The position numbers and the translations under genes are program-made. 64,000 nucleotides of DNA. Origin: Lysinibacillus sp. 2017. Lineage in GTDB: Bacteria; Bacillota; Bacilli; Bacillales_A; Planococcaceae. The stretch is from NCBI RefSeq assembly GCF_003073375.1, contig NZ_CP029002.1, positions 978,001 through 1,042,000 on the forward strand. The letters are read 5' to 3'. The number at the start of each line of letters is the position of its first letter. Positions within the stretch are counted from its first letter, which is position 1. This document shows, piece by piece, positions 8,994-18,271 of this stretch. A model generated the notes under the pieces. That model did no database searches. It was not told the origin of the DNA and saw only the letters and a list, made by a program, of their open reading frames with translations.

Positions 8994-10324
8994 TACGGAT
9001 GAAAATGACTCAATTAGTTGAACAAATTCCTAATCTTAATACATTCAAAAAGTATGGAAGAGTGACGAGAGTTGTCGGTTTGATGATTGAGTCTCAAGGT
9101 CCGGAAAGTTCGATCGGTGACGTTTGTAAAATTCATATCCAAACAGCTAAAAATGGTACACAAGTAATGTTAGCTGAGGTAGTTGGGTTTAAGGATGAAA
9201 TTGTCATCCTTATGCCATACTCCAGTTTAAAAGAAATTTCGATTGGGTGTCTTGTAGAAGGTACTGGAATGCCGCTTGAAGTGAAGGTTGGTCCTGAACT
9301 TATTGGTAAAGTATTAGATGCGATGGGTAACCCGTTTGATGGGCAATCGTTACCAAAAGGTTTAACTTCTGTTCAAACGGATAAAGAACCACCAAATCCT
9401 TTGCACCGTCCGCCAATCGATGAGCAATTAGAAGTAGGGGTCAAGGCAATTGACGGAATGTTGACAGTAGGTAGTGGTCAACGTGTAGGTATTTTTGCAG
9501 GTTCTGGTGTCGGGAAAAGTACGTTACTCGGTATGATTGCACGTAATACAAAAGCAGAGATTAACGTCATTGCGCTTGTAGGGGAACGTGGACGTGAGGT
9601 TCGAGAGTTTATCGAACGAGATTTAGGCCCTGAGGGATTAAGTCGTTCAATTGTTGTTGCAGCTACGAGTGATCAACCGGCTTTGATGCGTATTAAAGCG
9701 GCCTTTACCGCAACAGCCATTGCAGAGTATTTCAGAGATCATGGAAAAAACGTCATGCTTATGATGGACTCCGTAACACGTGTTGCGATGGCCCAGCGTG
9801 AAATTGGTTTAGCAGTAGGGGAACCACCAGCAACACGCGGTTATACACCTTCTGTATTTGCTATTTTACCAAAATTACTCGAGCGCTCTGGTACGAATAT
9901 TCACGGAACGATTACCGCATTCTATACAGTACTTGTTGATGGTGATGATATGAATGAACCAATTGCAGATGCAGTTCGAGGAATTCTTGATGGACATATT
10001 GTATTGGATCGTAACTTGGCAAACAAAGGACAATATCCAGCAATCAATGTGTTAAAAAGTGTCAGTCGTCTAATGAATCATATTGCGGATCCAGAGCATG
10101 TGAAAGCGGCCAGTCGTTTACGGGAGCTGTACTACACGTATTCTAAGTCAGAGGATTTAATTAATATCGGAGCATACAAACGTGGTACGTCAAAGGAAAT
10201 CGATGAAGCCATTCAGTATGAACCATTAATTACACAATTTTTAAAGCAAGGATTTAAGGACAAAGTTTCAATCGATCAAACAGTCAATGAAATCATTTCA
10301 TTATCAAATGGTGGTGCGAAATAG
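8990..10324 (+). CDS. fliI: Flagellum-specific export ATP synthase FliI
   Basis: Hexameric F1-beta-like ATPase that energises and unfolds flagellar export substrates. It is 444 residues. Walker A is GSGVGKST, Walker B lies in NVMLMMDSVTRVA, and the family block VGERGREVREFIERDL and the GDDMNEPIAD segment are present. The start at 8990 overlaps the fliH stop (ATGA); ATGs at 8999 and 9005 are also possible, and the 8999 one has more comfortable spacing from AAGGA. Confidence 0.97.
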   Translation: MIRMKMTQLVEQIPNLNTFKKYGRVTRVVGLMIESQGPESSIGDVCKIHIQTAKNGTQVMLAEVVGFKDEIVILMPYSSLKEISIGCLVEGTGMPLEVKVGPELIGKVLDAMGNPFDGQSLPKGLTSVQTDKEPPNPLHRPPIDEQLEVGVKAIDGMLTVGSGQRVGIFAGSGVGKSTLLGMIARNTKAEINVIALVGERGREVREFIERDLGPEGLSRSIVVAATSDQPALMRIKAAFTATAIAEYFRDHGKNVMLMMDSVTRVAMAQREIGLAVGEPPATRGYTPSVFAILPKLLERSGTNIHGTITAFYTVLVDGDDMNEPIADAVRGILDGHIVLDRNLANKGQYPAINVLKSVSRLMNHIADPEHVKAASRLRELYYTYSKSEDLINIGAYKRGTSKEIDEAIQYEPLITQFLKQGFKDKVSIDQTVNEIISLSNGGAK

Positions 10325-10773
10325 TGTCAAACTATATTTATCGCTTTGAAAAAATACTCAATGTCAAAGATCAAGAAAAATCTGAGGCAGAATTAGTTTT
10401 TAAAGAATCGGTACAAGTTTTTGAGGAAATAGCGACGAAGTTATATGACCTATTAAAGAAAAAAGAAGATTTAATTGCATACCAATTAGAACGTTTAAAA
10501 GTTGGTTCTTCAATTGATGAAATCAATCACTACTCGAAATTTATCGATAGTATGGAAAAAACAATTGCCGATGTACAACAAAAAGTAGTACAAGCGCGTG
10601 CCAAGATGAATTGGCATGAACAAAAATTATTAGAAAAAAACTTGGAAGTACGTAAGTATGAAAAGATGCGAGAAAATGATTTTGAGCGATTTAAAGAAGA
10701 TCAACAACGTATTGAAGCGATTCAATTAGATGAGCTTTCCACAATTGCGTATTACAAGAAGGAAATCAGGTGA
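10324..10773 (+). CDS. fliJ: Flagellar export chaperone FliJ
   Basis: Small cytosolic coiled-coil protein (149 residues) that sits in the FliI hexamer like the F1 gamma subunit and helps gate export. Nearly the whole sequence is charged helix with heptad-like spacing, as expected for the family; sequence signatures are weak and position between fliI and ylxF supports the call. It begins with GTG overlapping the fliI stop by one base. Confidence 0.88.
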   Translation: MSNYIYRFEKILNVKDQEKSEAELVFKESVQVFEEIATKLYDLLKKKEDLIAYQLERLKVGSSIDEINHYSKFIDSMEKTIADVQQKVVQARAKMNWHEQKLLEKNLEVRKYEKMRENDFERFKEDQQRIEAIQLDELSTIAYYKKEIR

Positions 10774-10777
10774 TTTC

Positions 10778-11392
10778 GTGGCAAAAAAAAATAAAGAAGA
10801 ACTAGAATTACTAAATAATGAGGTAGAACTAGAACATAAACCAGTTGGATTTTTCAAAAAGCTATTCTATTTATTTATTATCCCGTTAATGTTTATAATT
10901 GCTATTTTACTAATTATCACAACGAGAACGGATTTTAATGTATTTAAAATGGCAGATGATGTCGTAGAAAAAATTCCATTTATACAGTCTGATGAAAATG
11001 AAGTTTCAGAAAACAGTTCATTAAACGAACAAAAAGTAGTTGAACTACAAGCAGAAATTCAAGAAAAAGAAATTCAAATCACACAGCTACAATCGAAAAT
11101 GGATTCCTCAGCACTTGAAAAAGAGGAATTGTTAGCTGAACAAGAACGTTTAGTATTCGAAATCGAAAAATTAAAACGTAATCAAGAAGAAACACAAAAA
11201 GAATTCAAAGAAATTCTTTCAACCTTCGAGAAAATGTCAGCTAAAAAATCCGCACCAATTTTAGTTCAAATGAGTGATACAGAAAGCTTACGGATTATGT
11301 CGAGTATGAAACCCGATACATTATCGGAGATTTTCTCGAAAATGACACCAGCAGATGCAGCACGTTATACAGAACTTTTATCTCAACAATAA
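10778..11392 (+). CDS. ylxF: MgtE-N-like flagellar locus protein YlxF (MotE family)
   Basis: A 204-residue protein with one transmembrane helix (about 25-45), an extracytoplasmic coiled coil (about 75-150) and a C-terminal four-helix MgtE intracellular-N-like segment (ILVQMSDTESLRIMSSM and PADAARYTELL). B. subtilis YlxF occupies the same place between fliJ and fliK; related MotE proteins act as chaperones for stator components, but a role here is inference. I take the GTG at 10778, which follows AATCAGGTG; a longer frame from 10730 overlaps fliJ with no ribosome binding site. Confidence 0.85.
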   Translation: MAKKNKEELELLNNEVELEHKPVGFFKKLFYLFIIPLMFIIAILLIITTRTDFNVFKMADDVVEKIPFIQSDENEVSENSSLNEQKVVELQAEIQEKEIQITQLQSKMDSSALEKEELLAEQERLVFEIEKLKRNQEETQKEFKEILSTFEKMSAKKSAPILVQMSDTESLRIMSSMKPDTLSEIFSKMTPADAARYTELLSQQ

Positions 11393-11419
11393 TGCAACTA
11401 TTGAAAGGAGGTGGAATGA

Positions 11420-12682
11420 ATGAATATCGCAATGTTACAAGCAATGTCAGCAACAAAAGTCCAACAACCTACAGTGAAATCGAATTCAGTAGAAACTTCA
11501 ACACCAGATGCAAATGCTTTTGGTAGTGTCTTTCAATCGATTATGTCTACGTCGAAACCAGTAACACCAACTGAAACGCCGAGTACAGATTCATTAGCAG
11601 AAGGCGTAACAGCCATTTTATCTACGGATTCATTAGAAAGTTTACTAGATGAATTAGGCGTTGAAATGGATGAGGCAGGACTTTTCATCTTTGTCGGTGA
11701 AGAGGGCAATCCAGTGCCAGTTGATGAAATTCTAACGTTAGAAAATTTAACTGAATTACTTGGAACAACTGAAGAAGAATTGACAAAAATTGTTCAGCAA
11801 TTGTTAGGTGAAACGGAGCAAGAAATTACGGATGTATGGTCAATTATTGAACAAGCACCTGCAATTTTAAGTGAAATACTAGCTATGATACAAGGTACAC
11901 AGCAAAATCAGCAGTTAGACGTGCAGCCAAAAGAAGTACAACAAGTTGTCCAATTTTTAAAATTAGCACAGCTGTTCGGTAACAAAGTCGATACAGTATA
12001 TCAACAAGAAGTACAATTAAATCAATTAACAGAAGCATTGGCAAATTTAGCTACTCAGGCTCAAGCGGTAGTAACTACACAGCAGCAAGAAGCGCCAAAA
12101 GCTACATTCCAACAAGTTGTACAGCAAGTAATGCAACAAGGGTCTACTCAACAAACAACAGTAAAAACTGAAACAGAAACACAATCAGGAGTAGGATTAC
12201 AACAACAAACAACGCAGACAAAAACGGTAACAGTTACATTACCAGCAGAAAAACCTGCACAGTCTGAGGCGTTAGTAAAAGAAATCCAAAACTTAATTAA
12301 TCGTAGCCAGATTTCAGGTCAACAAGGCAATATGAAGCTATTTTTAAAACTATTCCCTGAAAATTTAGGACAAATTCGTATCGAATTAGTACAAAAAGAT
12401 GGCGTATTTACAGCACGAATATTAGCAACAACAGCCCATGGTAAAGAGCTATTAGAAAATAACTTAAACCAATTAAAAGCTGGATTTGTAGCTCAAAACA
12501 TCCAAATGGATCGCATTGATGTTGCGCAATCTTTACAAGATGCAGACCGTAACACACGTGATCAAAGCTTCTTAAATAACTTCTTTGGTCGACAAGAACA
12601 AGACGAAGTAGATGAAAATGAAGAAGACAATGAGGATGAAAAAGTTTCGTTTAAAGATTTACTAAGCGAGGAGGTAGAATAG
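11420..12682 (+). CDS. fliK: Flagellar hook-length control protein FliK
   Basis: Secreted molecular ruler that ends hook growth and switches export specificity through FlhB. It is 420 residues. The N-terminal 270 residues are low complexity, rich in Gln, Thr and Glu, as usual for FliK. The C-terminal Flg_hook domain (about 285-375) holds the conserved LFPENLGQIRIELV and the following LATTAHGKELLENN. The tail is strongly acidic. A near-perfect AAAGGAGGTGG precedes the start. Confidence 0.93.
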   Translation: MNIAMLQAMSATKVQQPTVKSNSVETSTPDANAFGSVFQSIMSTSKPVTPTETPSTDSLAEGVTAILSTDSLESLLDELGVEMDEAGLFIFVGEEGNPVPVDEILTLENLTELLGTTEEELTKIVQQLLGETEQEITDVWSIIEQAPAILSEILAMIQGTQQNQQLDVQPKEVQQVVQFLKLAQLFGNKVDTVYQQEVQLNQLTEALANLATQAQAVVTTQQQEAPKATFQQVVQQVMQQGSTQQTTVKTETETQSGVGLQQQTTQTKTVTVTLPAEKPAQSEALVKEIQNLINRSQISGQQGNMKLFLKLFPENLGQIRIELVQKDGVFTARILATTAHGKELLENNLNQLKAGFVAQNIQMDRIDVAQSLQDADRNTRDQSFLNNFFGRQEQDEVDENEEDNEDEKVSFKDLLSEEVE

Positions 12683-13420
12683 ATGGCAAACGGCATTTCA
12701 AATGATTATTATTTACCAGCTAATAATCCGAATTTCAAAGTGACGGATAAGGCAGACAATGGTGCTTTAGGAAAAGATGCGTTTTTAAAAATCTTAATTA
12801 CACAACTTCAAAACCAAGATCCAACAAGCCCAATGGATGATAAAGAATTTATCTCGCAAATGGCACAGTTCTCTTCTTTAGAGCAAATGCAAAATATGAC
12901 AAAAGCAATGGGAGATTTACTCGCATCACAGCAACAGTCTCAGCTCATGAATTATTCAACATTTGTAGGTAAAGAAGTAAAATGGCATGAACTAACGGAT
13001 AAATTAGATGACAAAGGTACTCCAATTTATAATGATGGTACAGGTCAAATCAAAGAATTAAAATTCATTGATGGTGAAGCAGTATTCGTGTTAGCAGATG
13101 GAAAAGAAATTAAACCTGGTAATATTTCTTCGATTTTGGGTGGTGGTGAGGCAACATCTACGACACCGAAAGTACCAACGAATCCATTGGTACAGGCGAG
13201 TGAAATGCTTGGAAAAACGGTTGCGTACACATCAGCAACGACAAGTGAATTAGTGCAAGAAATTATTGAATCAATTGTCAATAAAAGTAATGGTGAAATT
13301 GAATATCTATTAGCTGATGGTTCACGTTTAACGAAAGATCAATTTACAGTTGTTGAAAATTCAACAGAGACGAAGGACGATGAAGAGCAAGTAGCTGAGT
13401 CAGAGACCGTTACTGAATAA
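12683..13420 (+). CDS. flgD: Flagellar hook capping protein FlgD
   Basis: Scaffold that caps the growing hook and guides hook-subunit polymerisation. It is 245 residues. The N-terminal conserved region reads LGKDAFLKILITQLQNQDP followed by PMDDKEFISQMAQFSSLEQM, the hallmark of FlgD. The C-terminal part is variable and ends in a run of acidic residues. The start directly follows the fliK stop, with AGCGAGGAGGT as ribosome binding site. Confidence 0.95.
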   Translation: MANGISNDYYLPANNPNFKVTDKADNGALGKDAFLKILITQLQNQDPTSPMDDKEFISQMAQFSSLEQMQNMTKAMGDLLASQQQSQLMNYSTFVGKEVKWHELTDKLDDKGTPIYNDGTGQIKELKFIDGEAVFVLADGKEIKPGNISSILGGGEATSTTPKVPTNPLVQASEMLGKTVAYTSATTSELVQEIIESIVNKSNGEIEYLLADGSRLTKDQFTVVENSTETKDDEEQVAESETVTE

Positions 13421-13432
13421 GAGGTGATTTAG

Positions 13433-13807
13433 ATGAATCGAGTGAATATTCAACATATACCGTATCATCCACCTATACAACCAACTGCAAAATCAAGTTC
13501 ATCACAAGTTTCTAAGCAATCGTTTATCGATCATTTAAAACAAGCAACAACGCAAGAACTAAAGATTAGTAAGCATGCCTCGGTACGTCTAAATGAACGT
13601 AATATTTCCATTTCAGATAGTGAGTGGCAAGAAATTACTGAAAAAGTATTCGAAGCGAGAGACAAAGGGGTTAATCAACCTTTAGTGATTTTAGATCAAG
13701 CGGCTTTAGTTATAAGTGCTAAAAATGCAACCGTTATTACCGCATTAGATCGTGCAGAAGCAAAACAGCAATTGTTTACGAATATTGATGGAACGATCGT
13801 ATTATAG
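13433..13807 (+). CDS. Flagellar operon protein, TIGR02530 family
   Basis: A 124-residue protein of unknown biochemical role that sits between flgD and the hook gene in many Firmicutes. The family core is visible: FIDHLKQ, then LKISKHASVRLNERNI, ending NATVITALDRAEAKQQLF and GTIVL. No signal peptide or membrane helix. Its location implies a part in hook assembly, but that is inference. GAGGTG precedes the ATG. About 100 bases containing two small hairpins separate it from flgE. Confidence 0.87.
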   Translation: MNRVNIQHIPYHPPIQPTAKSSSSQVSKQSFIDHLKQATTQELKISKHASVRLNERNISISDSEWQEITEKVFEARDKGVNQPLVILDQAALVISAKNATVITALDRAEAKQQLFTNIDGTIVL

Positions 13808-13909
13808 GCTGGACCTTCTGAAGTAAGGGAGCCTAGAGTTGTTGAATGATAGAGACAACTAAAATCACGTTACACGTGAATTTGAAAATTGAAGGGAGAA
13901 CGACATACA

Positions 13910-14884
13910 ATGTTACGTTCAATGTATTCAGGTATTTCAGGGTTAAAAAACTTCCAAACAAAATTAGATGTAATTGGTAACAACATCGCCAACGTAAATA
14001 CGTACGGTTTCAAAAAGGAACGTACGATTTTCAAAGATTTAATTTCACAAACACAATCAGGTGCATCTGCTCCATCAGCAACTCGCGGTGGTACGAATGC
14101 GATTCAGGTAGGGTTAGGTGCTCAATTAGCTGCGATTGATACAATTCACAACTCAGGTTCAATGCAATCAACAGCTCGTACATTAGACTTAGCGGTTTCA
14201 GGTGAAGGATTCTTCATGGTTGCTGATGGTACTGCTCCTGATGATGAAGGGGTTATTGAGGAAACTGGTGAGGATGCATTTTCTAATATCATGTACACAC
14301 GAGCTGGAAACTTCTATATGGACCGTAATGGTTATGTTGTAAACGCTGATGGTAAATATTTAGTTGGTGTTCGTGCTGATAATTATTCAGTTAGCGAAGA
14401 TGGTGATGAAGGTGTTCTATTCGATAGTGTGGATCGTCCAGTTGCTTCAGGAACTGAGGGTGCAAATTTAGATGTTGATGGTGTACTAACTCCGGAGGAT
14501 GGAGAAGTAGGCGCAATTCGTATCCCGACAACTGCTCAAAGTATGAGTATTGGTAAAGACGGAACAATTAGCTATGTTGACTATAAAGGCGATTTAATGT
14601 TTGCTGGTCAATTATTAATGGCAAAATTCCCGAATGCTTCAGGCTTAGAAAAAACTGGCTCAAACTACTTCCAACAAACTTCTAACTCAGGTGACCGTTA
14701 TGTTCAAGTAGGTACTGTTGCTGGTATCGGTTCAATCAACTCTGGCTTCGTCGAAATGTCCAACGTTGACCTTTCAGAAGAATTCACAGAAATGATTGTT
14801 GCACAACGTGGTTTCCAAGCAAACTCTCGTATTATCACAACTTCGGATGAGATTCTGCAAGAGCTTGTAAACTTAAAACGATAA
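13910..14884 (+). CDS. flgE: Flagellar hook protein FlgE
   Basis: Structural subunit of the hook. It is 324 residues with the N-terminal MLRSMYSGISGLKNFQTKLD and NNIANVNTYGFKK signature, and a C-terminal SGFVEMSNVDLSEEFTEMI plus QRGFQANSRII segment. FlgG-like features led to the older name FlgG in B. subtilis; position after flgD supports the hook role. The middle holds extra acidic loops (around residues 104-118 and 165-200) compared with the B. subtilis protein. I use the ATG at 13910; an upstream TTG at 13889 would lie in the ribosome binding site itself. Confidence 0.93.
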   Translation: MLRSMYSGISGLKNFQTKLDVIGNNIANVNTYGFKKERTIFKDLISQTQSGASAPSATRGGTNAIQVGLGAQLAAIDTIHNSGSMQSTARTLDLAVSGEGFFMVADGTAPDDEGVIEETGEDAFSNIMYTRAGNFYMDRNGYVVNADGKYLVGVRADNYSVSEDGDEGVLFDSVDRPVASGTEGANLDVDGVLTPEDGEVGAIRIPTTAQSMSIGKDGTISYVDYKGDLMFAGQLLMAKFPNASGLEKTGSNYFQQTSNSGDRYVQVGTVAGIGSINSGFVEMSNVDLSEEFTEMIVAQRGFQANSRIITTSDEILQELVNLKR

Positions 14885-14931
14885 TTAGTTAGCTTTATAG
14901 TTTTCAAAATAATTCATTGTAAGGGAGGGTC

Positions 14932-14959
14932 GGGCCGGCTCTCTGAGGAGGTCCGGCCC
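14932..14959 (+). promoter_or_regulatory. GC-rich hairpin with the swrD ribosome binding site in its loop
   Basis: GGGCCGG (14932-14938) pairs with CCGGCCC (14953-14959). The 14-base loop contains GAGGAGGT (14945-14952), the only good ribosome binding site before swrD. The site is 15 bases from the ATG when unfolded, which is long. The stem is strikingly GC-rich for this genome. See findings. Confidence 0.75.
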
Positions 14960-14967
14960 CATTTTCA

Positions 14968-15192
14968 ATGATTGAAGTAACGCGCCTTAATGGCAAACCA
15001 TTTACTTTAAACGCTCTATACATAGAAACAGTCGAAGCTTTTCCAGACACACAGATTACGCTGACGACTGGGCGTAAATTCATTGTTTTAGAAACTGAGG
15101 ATCAGGTGCGACAAAAGGTAAAGACCTTTTATAACCATATACAAGTTTTATCAAACCCGCATCTAAGAGGTGAAGAAGATGAAGAACAATAA
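14968..15192 (+). CDS. swrD: FlbD-family swarming/motor protein SwrD (YlzI)
   Basis: A 74-residue FlbD-like protein. It begins MIEVTRLNGKPFTLNA, the conserved family start, and has TTGRKFIVLE in the middle. In B. subtilis SwrD (YlzI) is needed for full flagellar motor power and swarming, and lies between the hook gene and fliL as here. It ends with a run of acidic residues overlapping the fliL start. Ribosome binding site spacing is abnormal because of the upstream hairpin. Confidence 0.9.
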   Translation: MIEVTRLNGKPFTLNALYIETVEAFPDTQITLTTGRKFIVLETEDQVRQKVKTFYNHIQVLSNPHLRGEEDEEQ

Positions 15193-15607
15193 ACTATTAA
15201 CAATTATGCTCATAATTTTAGTGACGATTACATTAATTGGTGTTATTGTAGTTGTGTTATTAACACAACTAGATAAAGGTACAGCTACTACTGGACCAAC
15301 GATTGATGAAATCGTTGAATCATCTGTTGATATTCCAGAAATTACAACAAACTTAGCAGATGGAAGCTTCGTAAAAGTTACATTAAAAGTACAAGCTTCT
15401 GATAAAAAATCTGGAGAAGAGCTACTAAAACGTGATTTCCAAGTGAAAAATATCGTTATTCAAGAGTTATCAGAAATGGAAAAGGAATCATTAGAAGGTA
15501 AGCAAGGGAAAGTTGCATTCCAAAATGCTATCAAATCGCAAGTAAATGAATTGATGCAATCAGGTGAAGTAACGCAAGTGTATATTACCTCCTACGTTCT
15601 GCAATAA
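15179..15607 (+). CDS. fliL: Flagellar basal body-associated protein FliL
   Basis: Single-pass membrane protein (142 residues) that surrounds or supports the stator. A transmembrane helix at about 7-28 (TIMLIILVTITLIGVIVVVLL, split by no charge) is followed by the extracytoplasmic FliL domain with VDIPEITTNLADGSFVKVTL and a C-terminal VTQVYITSYVLQ. I choose the ATG at 15179 because AAGAGGTGA lies just before it; the GTG at 15170 is inside that site. It overlaps swrD by 14 bases. Confidence 0.92.
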   Translation: MKNNKLLTIMLIILVTITLIGVIVVVLLTQLDKGTATTGPTIDEIVESSVDIPEITTNLADGSFVKVTLKVQASDKKSGEELLKRDFQVKNIVIQELSEMEKESLEGKQGKVAFQNAIKSQVNELMQSGEVTQVYITSYVLQ

Positions 15608-15654
15608 CAAAACTAAGTACACATTTTGAAACATCATGAAATGGAGGTGGGCAA

Positions 15655-16650
15655 ATGGCAGGAGATATAATGTCTCAATCCGAGATTGATGCGCTTTTAT
15701 CAGCGATTTCGACCGGAGAAATGTCTGCAGCAGACATGAAAAAAGAAGACGAGACGCGTAAAGTGAAAGTTTATGACTTTAAACGTGCGCTTCGCTTTTC
15801 AAAAGACCAAATCCGAAGTTTGACCCGAATACATGAAAACTTTGCACGACTGTTAACGACATTCTTTTCAGCGCAATTAAGAAGTTATGTACAAATTACA
15901 GTAGCATCGGTAGACCAAATTCCATTTGAAGAATTTGTACGTTCCATTCCGAATATGACATTAATTAATGTTTTCGAGGTACCACCGTTAGATGGCAATA
16001 TTTTAATGGAAATTAACCCGAACATTGCTTATTCAATGTTAGATCGATTAATGGGCGGTACTGGTGCAAGTCATAGTAATGTTGATAATTTAACAGAGAT
16101 TGAAACAAAAATTATGACTAATTTATTCGAACGATCATTTGATAACTTAAGAGAGGCATGGGAAAATGTCGCTGAGATTGATCCAATGCTTGTGGAATTA
16201 GAAGTAAATCCACAATTCTTACAAATGATTTCTCCAAATGAAACAGTCGTAGTTATTTCGTTAAATACGATTATTGGTGAAACAACAGGTATGATTAATA
16301 TATGTATTCCACACGTTGTTTTAGAACCAATCGTGCCTAACTTATCTGTACGTTACTGGATGCAAACGAATACGAAAGAAATTTCTCCAGAGCAAACAAA
16401 AATGTTAGAAACACGTGTTAAACAAGCCAAACTACCTGTCATTGCTGAGTTAGGTACAACAGATATTACGATTGAAGACTTCCTCACTATGGCAATTGGT
16501 GATGTAATTGAATTAGATCAAAAAATTGAAAATCCACTAACATTAAAAGTGGGTAATTTACCGAAATTCACAGTTCAGCCAGGTAAATTAAATAAAAAAA
16601 TGGCTATCCAAATTATCGACCCTTTGAAAGGAGGAGACGAACATGAGTGA
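15655..16650 (+). CDS. fliM: Flagellar motor switch protein FliM
   Basis: C-ring protein that binds CheY-P and sets rotation direction. It is 331 residues. The N-terminal CheY-binding segment is ILSQSEIDALL-like (IMSQSEIDALLSA); the middle CheC-like domain contains LMGGTG; the C-terminal domain is of the SpoA/FliN type. GGAGGTGG precedes the ATG. Its end overlaps fliY by eight bases, as in B. subtilis. Confidence 0.97.
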   Translation: MAGDIMSQSEIDALLSAISTGEMSAADMKKEDETRKVKVYDFKRALRFSKDQIRSLTRIHENFARLLTTFFSAQLRSYVQITVASVDQIPFEEFVRSIPNMTLINVFEVPPLDGNILMEINPNIAYSMLDRLMGGTGASHSNVDNLTEIETKIMTNLFERSFDNLREAWENVAEIDPMLVELEVNPQFLQMISPNETVVVISLNTIIGETTGMINICIPHVVLEPIVPNLSVRYWMQTNTKEISPEQTKMLETRVKQAKLPVIAELGTTDITIEDFLTMAIGDVIELDQKIENPLTLKVGNLPKFTVQPGKLNKKMAIQIIDPLKGGDEHE

Positions 16651-17881
16651 TGAAATGCTCTCCCAAGAAGAAATTGAGGCTCTATTAAGGGGCGAGACAT
16701 TGGAGGATATTCCTGCCAATTCAGAAGTTAAAGAAGTAGAAGAAATTAAAGTAGATGACCACTTAAGTGCTATGGAGCAAGATGCGTTAGGCGAGGTGGG
16801 GAATATTTCCTTCGGTAGTTCGGCTACTGCGTTATCTGCATTATTAGGACAAAAGGTTGATATTACAACACCAAGCATTTCGATGATTAATCGAAATCGT
16901 TTAGAAGAAGAGTTTCCTCATCCATATGTAGCTGTACAAGTAGAATATACAATTGGATTATCAGGCATGAATTTACTAGTAATCAAGCAATCAGACGCAG
17001 CTATTATTGCGGATTTAATGCTTGGTGGTGACGGATTAAATCCTAAACCCGAGTTAAGTGAAATCCAATTAAGTGCTGTTCAAGAAGCAATGAATCAAAT
17101 GATGGGTTCAGCTGCTACATCAATGTCAACGATCTTTAACCAAAAAGTGGATATCTCACCACCTTCAATTGATTTAATGAATATTTCTCAAAATGAGGGA
17201 ACAGATAATATCCCACAGGATGATTTATTAGTTAAAATTTCATTTAGATTACGTATTGGTGATCTAATCGATTCAAATTTAATGCAATTATTACCTTTAA
17301 AATTTAGTAAAAAAGTAGTAAAGTCATTAATGGGAGAGGTTGATGAACCAGTTGCTGCAACTACACCAACACTAAGTCAACCAGTACAACCAACTCAACC
17401 TATGCAACAGCCTGTTCAACAACAAGCGCAGCCGATGCAACAGCCGATTCAACAACCGATGCAGCAACCAATGCAGCAGCCGATGTATGAACAACCAATG
17501 TATCAGCAGCCAGTATATCAACAACCAGTATATCAACAGCCAACGTATGTTGCGCCTCAAGCAAATGTACAACAAGCCCAATTCGCAAGTTTTGAGTCTG
17601 CTAACATTTCACAAAACGAAGCGCGTAATTTAAATATGTTGCTAGATATTCCTTTACAAGTAACAGTAGAATTAGGTCGTACAAAACGTTCTGTAAAAGA
17701 AATTCTAGAATTAACAAGTGGTTCTGTTATTGAATTAGATAAACTTGCTGGGGAACCTGTAGATATTTTAGTGAACAGTCGTTTAATCGCAAAAGGTGAA
17801 GTTGTAGTAATTGATGAGAACTTCGGTGTTCGAATCACAGATATTTTAAGTCAAGCTGATCGCTTGAACAATTTAAGATAG
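16643..17881 (+). CDS. fliY: Flagellar motor switch phosphatase FliY (FliN type)
   Basis: C-ring protein and CheY-P phosphatase of Gram-positive bacteria. It is 412 residues: an N-terminal FliM-like MLSQEEIEALL motif, a CheC-like phosphatase core with two E-x-x-N type sites (LGEVGNISFGSSAT and VQEAMNQMMGSAAT), then a long Pro/Gln/Met/Tyr-rich linker (about 235-315) built of short QPMQQP and YQQPV repeats, and a C-terminal FliN domain (LLDIPLQVTVELG). The linker encodes degenerate repeats and is likely length-variable. Confidence 0.96.
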   Translation: MSDEMLSQEEIEALLRGETLEDIPANSEVKEVEEIKVDDHLSAMEQDALGEVGNISFGSSATALSALLGQKVDITTPSISMINRNRLEEEFPHPYVAVQVEYTIGLSGMNLLVIKQSDAAIIADLMLGGDGLNPKPELSEIQLSAVQEAMNQMMGSAATSMSTIFNQKVDISPPSIDLMNISQNEGTDNIPQDDLLVKISFRLRIGDLIDSNLMQLLPLKFSKKVVKSLMGEVDEPVAATTPTLSQPVQPTQPMQQPVQQQAQPMQQPIQQPMQQPMQQPMYEQPMYQQPVYQQPVYQQPTYVAPQANVQQAQFASFESANISQNEARNLNMLLDIPLQVTVELGRTKRSVKEILELTSGSVIELDKLAGEPVDILVNSRLIAKGEVVVIDENFGVRITDILSQADRLNNLR

Positions 17882-17904
17882 TTTTTAATTGGAGGAATCA
17901 GAAT

Positions 17905-18267
17905 ATGTCTAAAAAGATTTTAATTGTTGACGATGCAGCATTCATGCGCATGATGATTAAAGACATTTTAACGAAAAATGGGTTTGAAGTAGTTGGAGAA
18001 GCAGCTGATGGACTTCAAGCAATAGAAAAGTACAATGAATTACGTCCAGATCTAGTAACAATGGATATTACAATGCCTGAAATGGATGGTATCGCAGCTT
18101 TAAAAGCAATTAAAGGTACAGATCCAAGTGCTGTAGTTATTATGTGTTCTGCAATGGGTCAACAAGCGATGGTAATTGATGCAATTCAAGCTGGCGCAAA
18201 AGACTTTATTGTTAAACCTTTCCAAGCTGATCGTGTAATTGAAGCAATTCAAAAAGCTTTAGGTTGA
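17905..18267 (+). CDS. cheY: Chemotaxis response regulator CheY
   Basis: Single-domain receiver protein (120 residues). When phosphorylated by CheA at D54 (VTMDITMPEMDG) it binds FliM. The acidic pocket (VDDAAFM), the switch position in VIMCSAMGQ, and the conserved Lys in FIVKPF are present. It is placed between fliY and fliO, the Bacillus arrangement. GGAGG lies upstream of the ATG. Confidence 0.97.
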   Translation: MSKKILIVDDAAFMRMMIKDILTKNGFEVVGEAADGLQAIEKYNELRPDLVTMDITMPEMDGIAALKAIKGTDPSAVVIMCSAMGQQAMVIDAIQAGAKDFIVKPFQADRVIEAIQKALG

Positions 18268-18271
18268 TCTG

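Noticed and set aside
17372-17588. Antisense open frames in the FliY linker
   Set aside because: Products are Leu/Val/Ala-rich low-complexity translations of the Gln/Pro repeat region with no gene signals.
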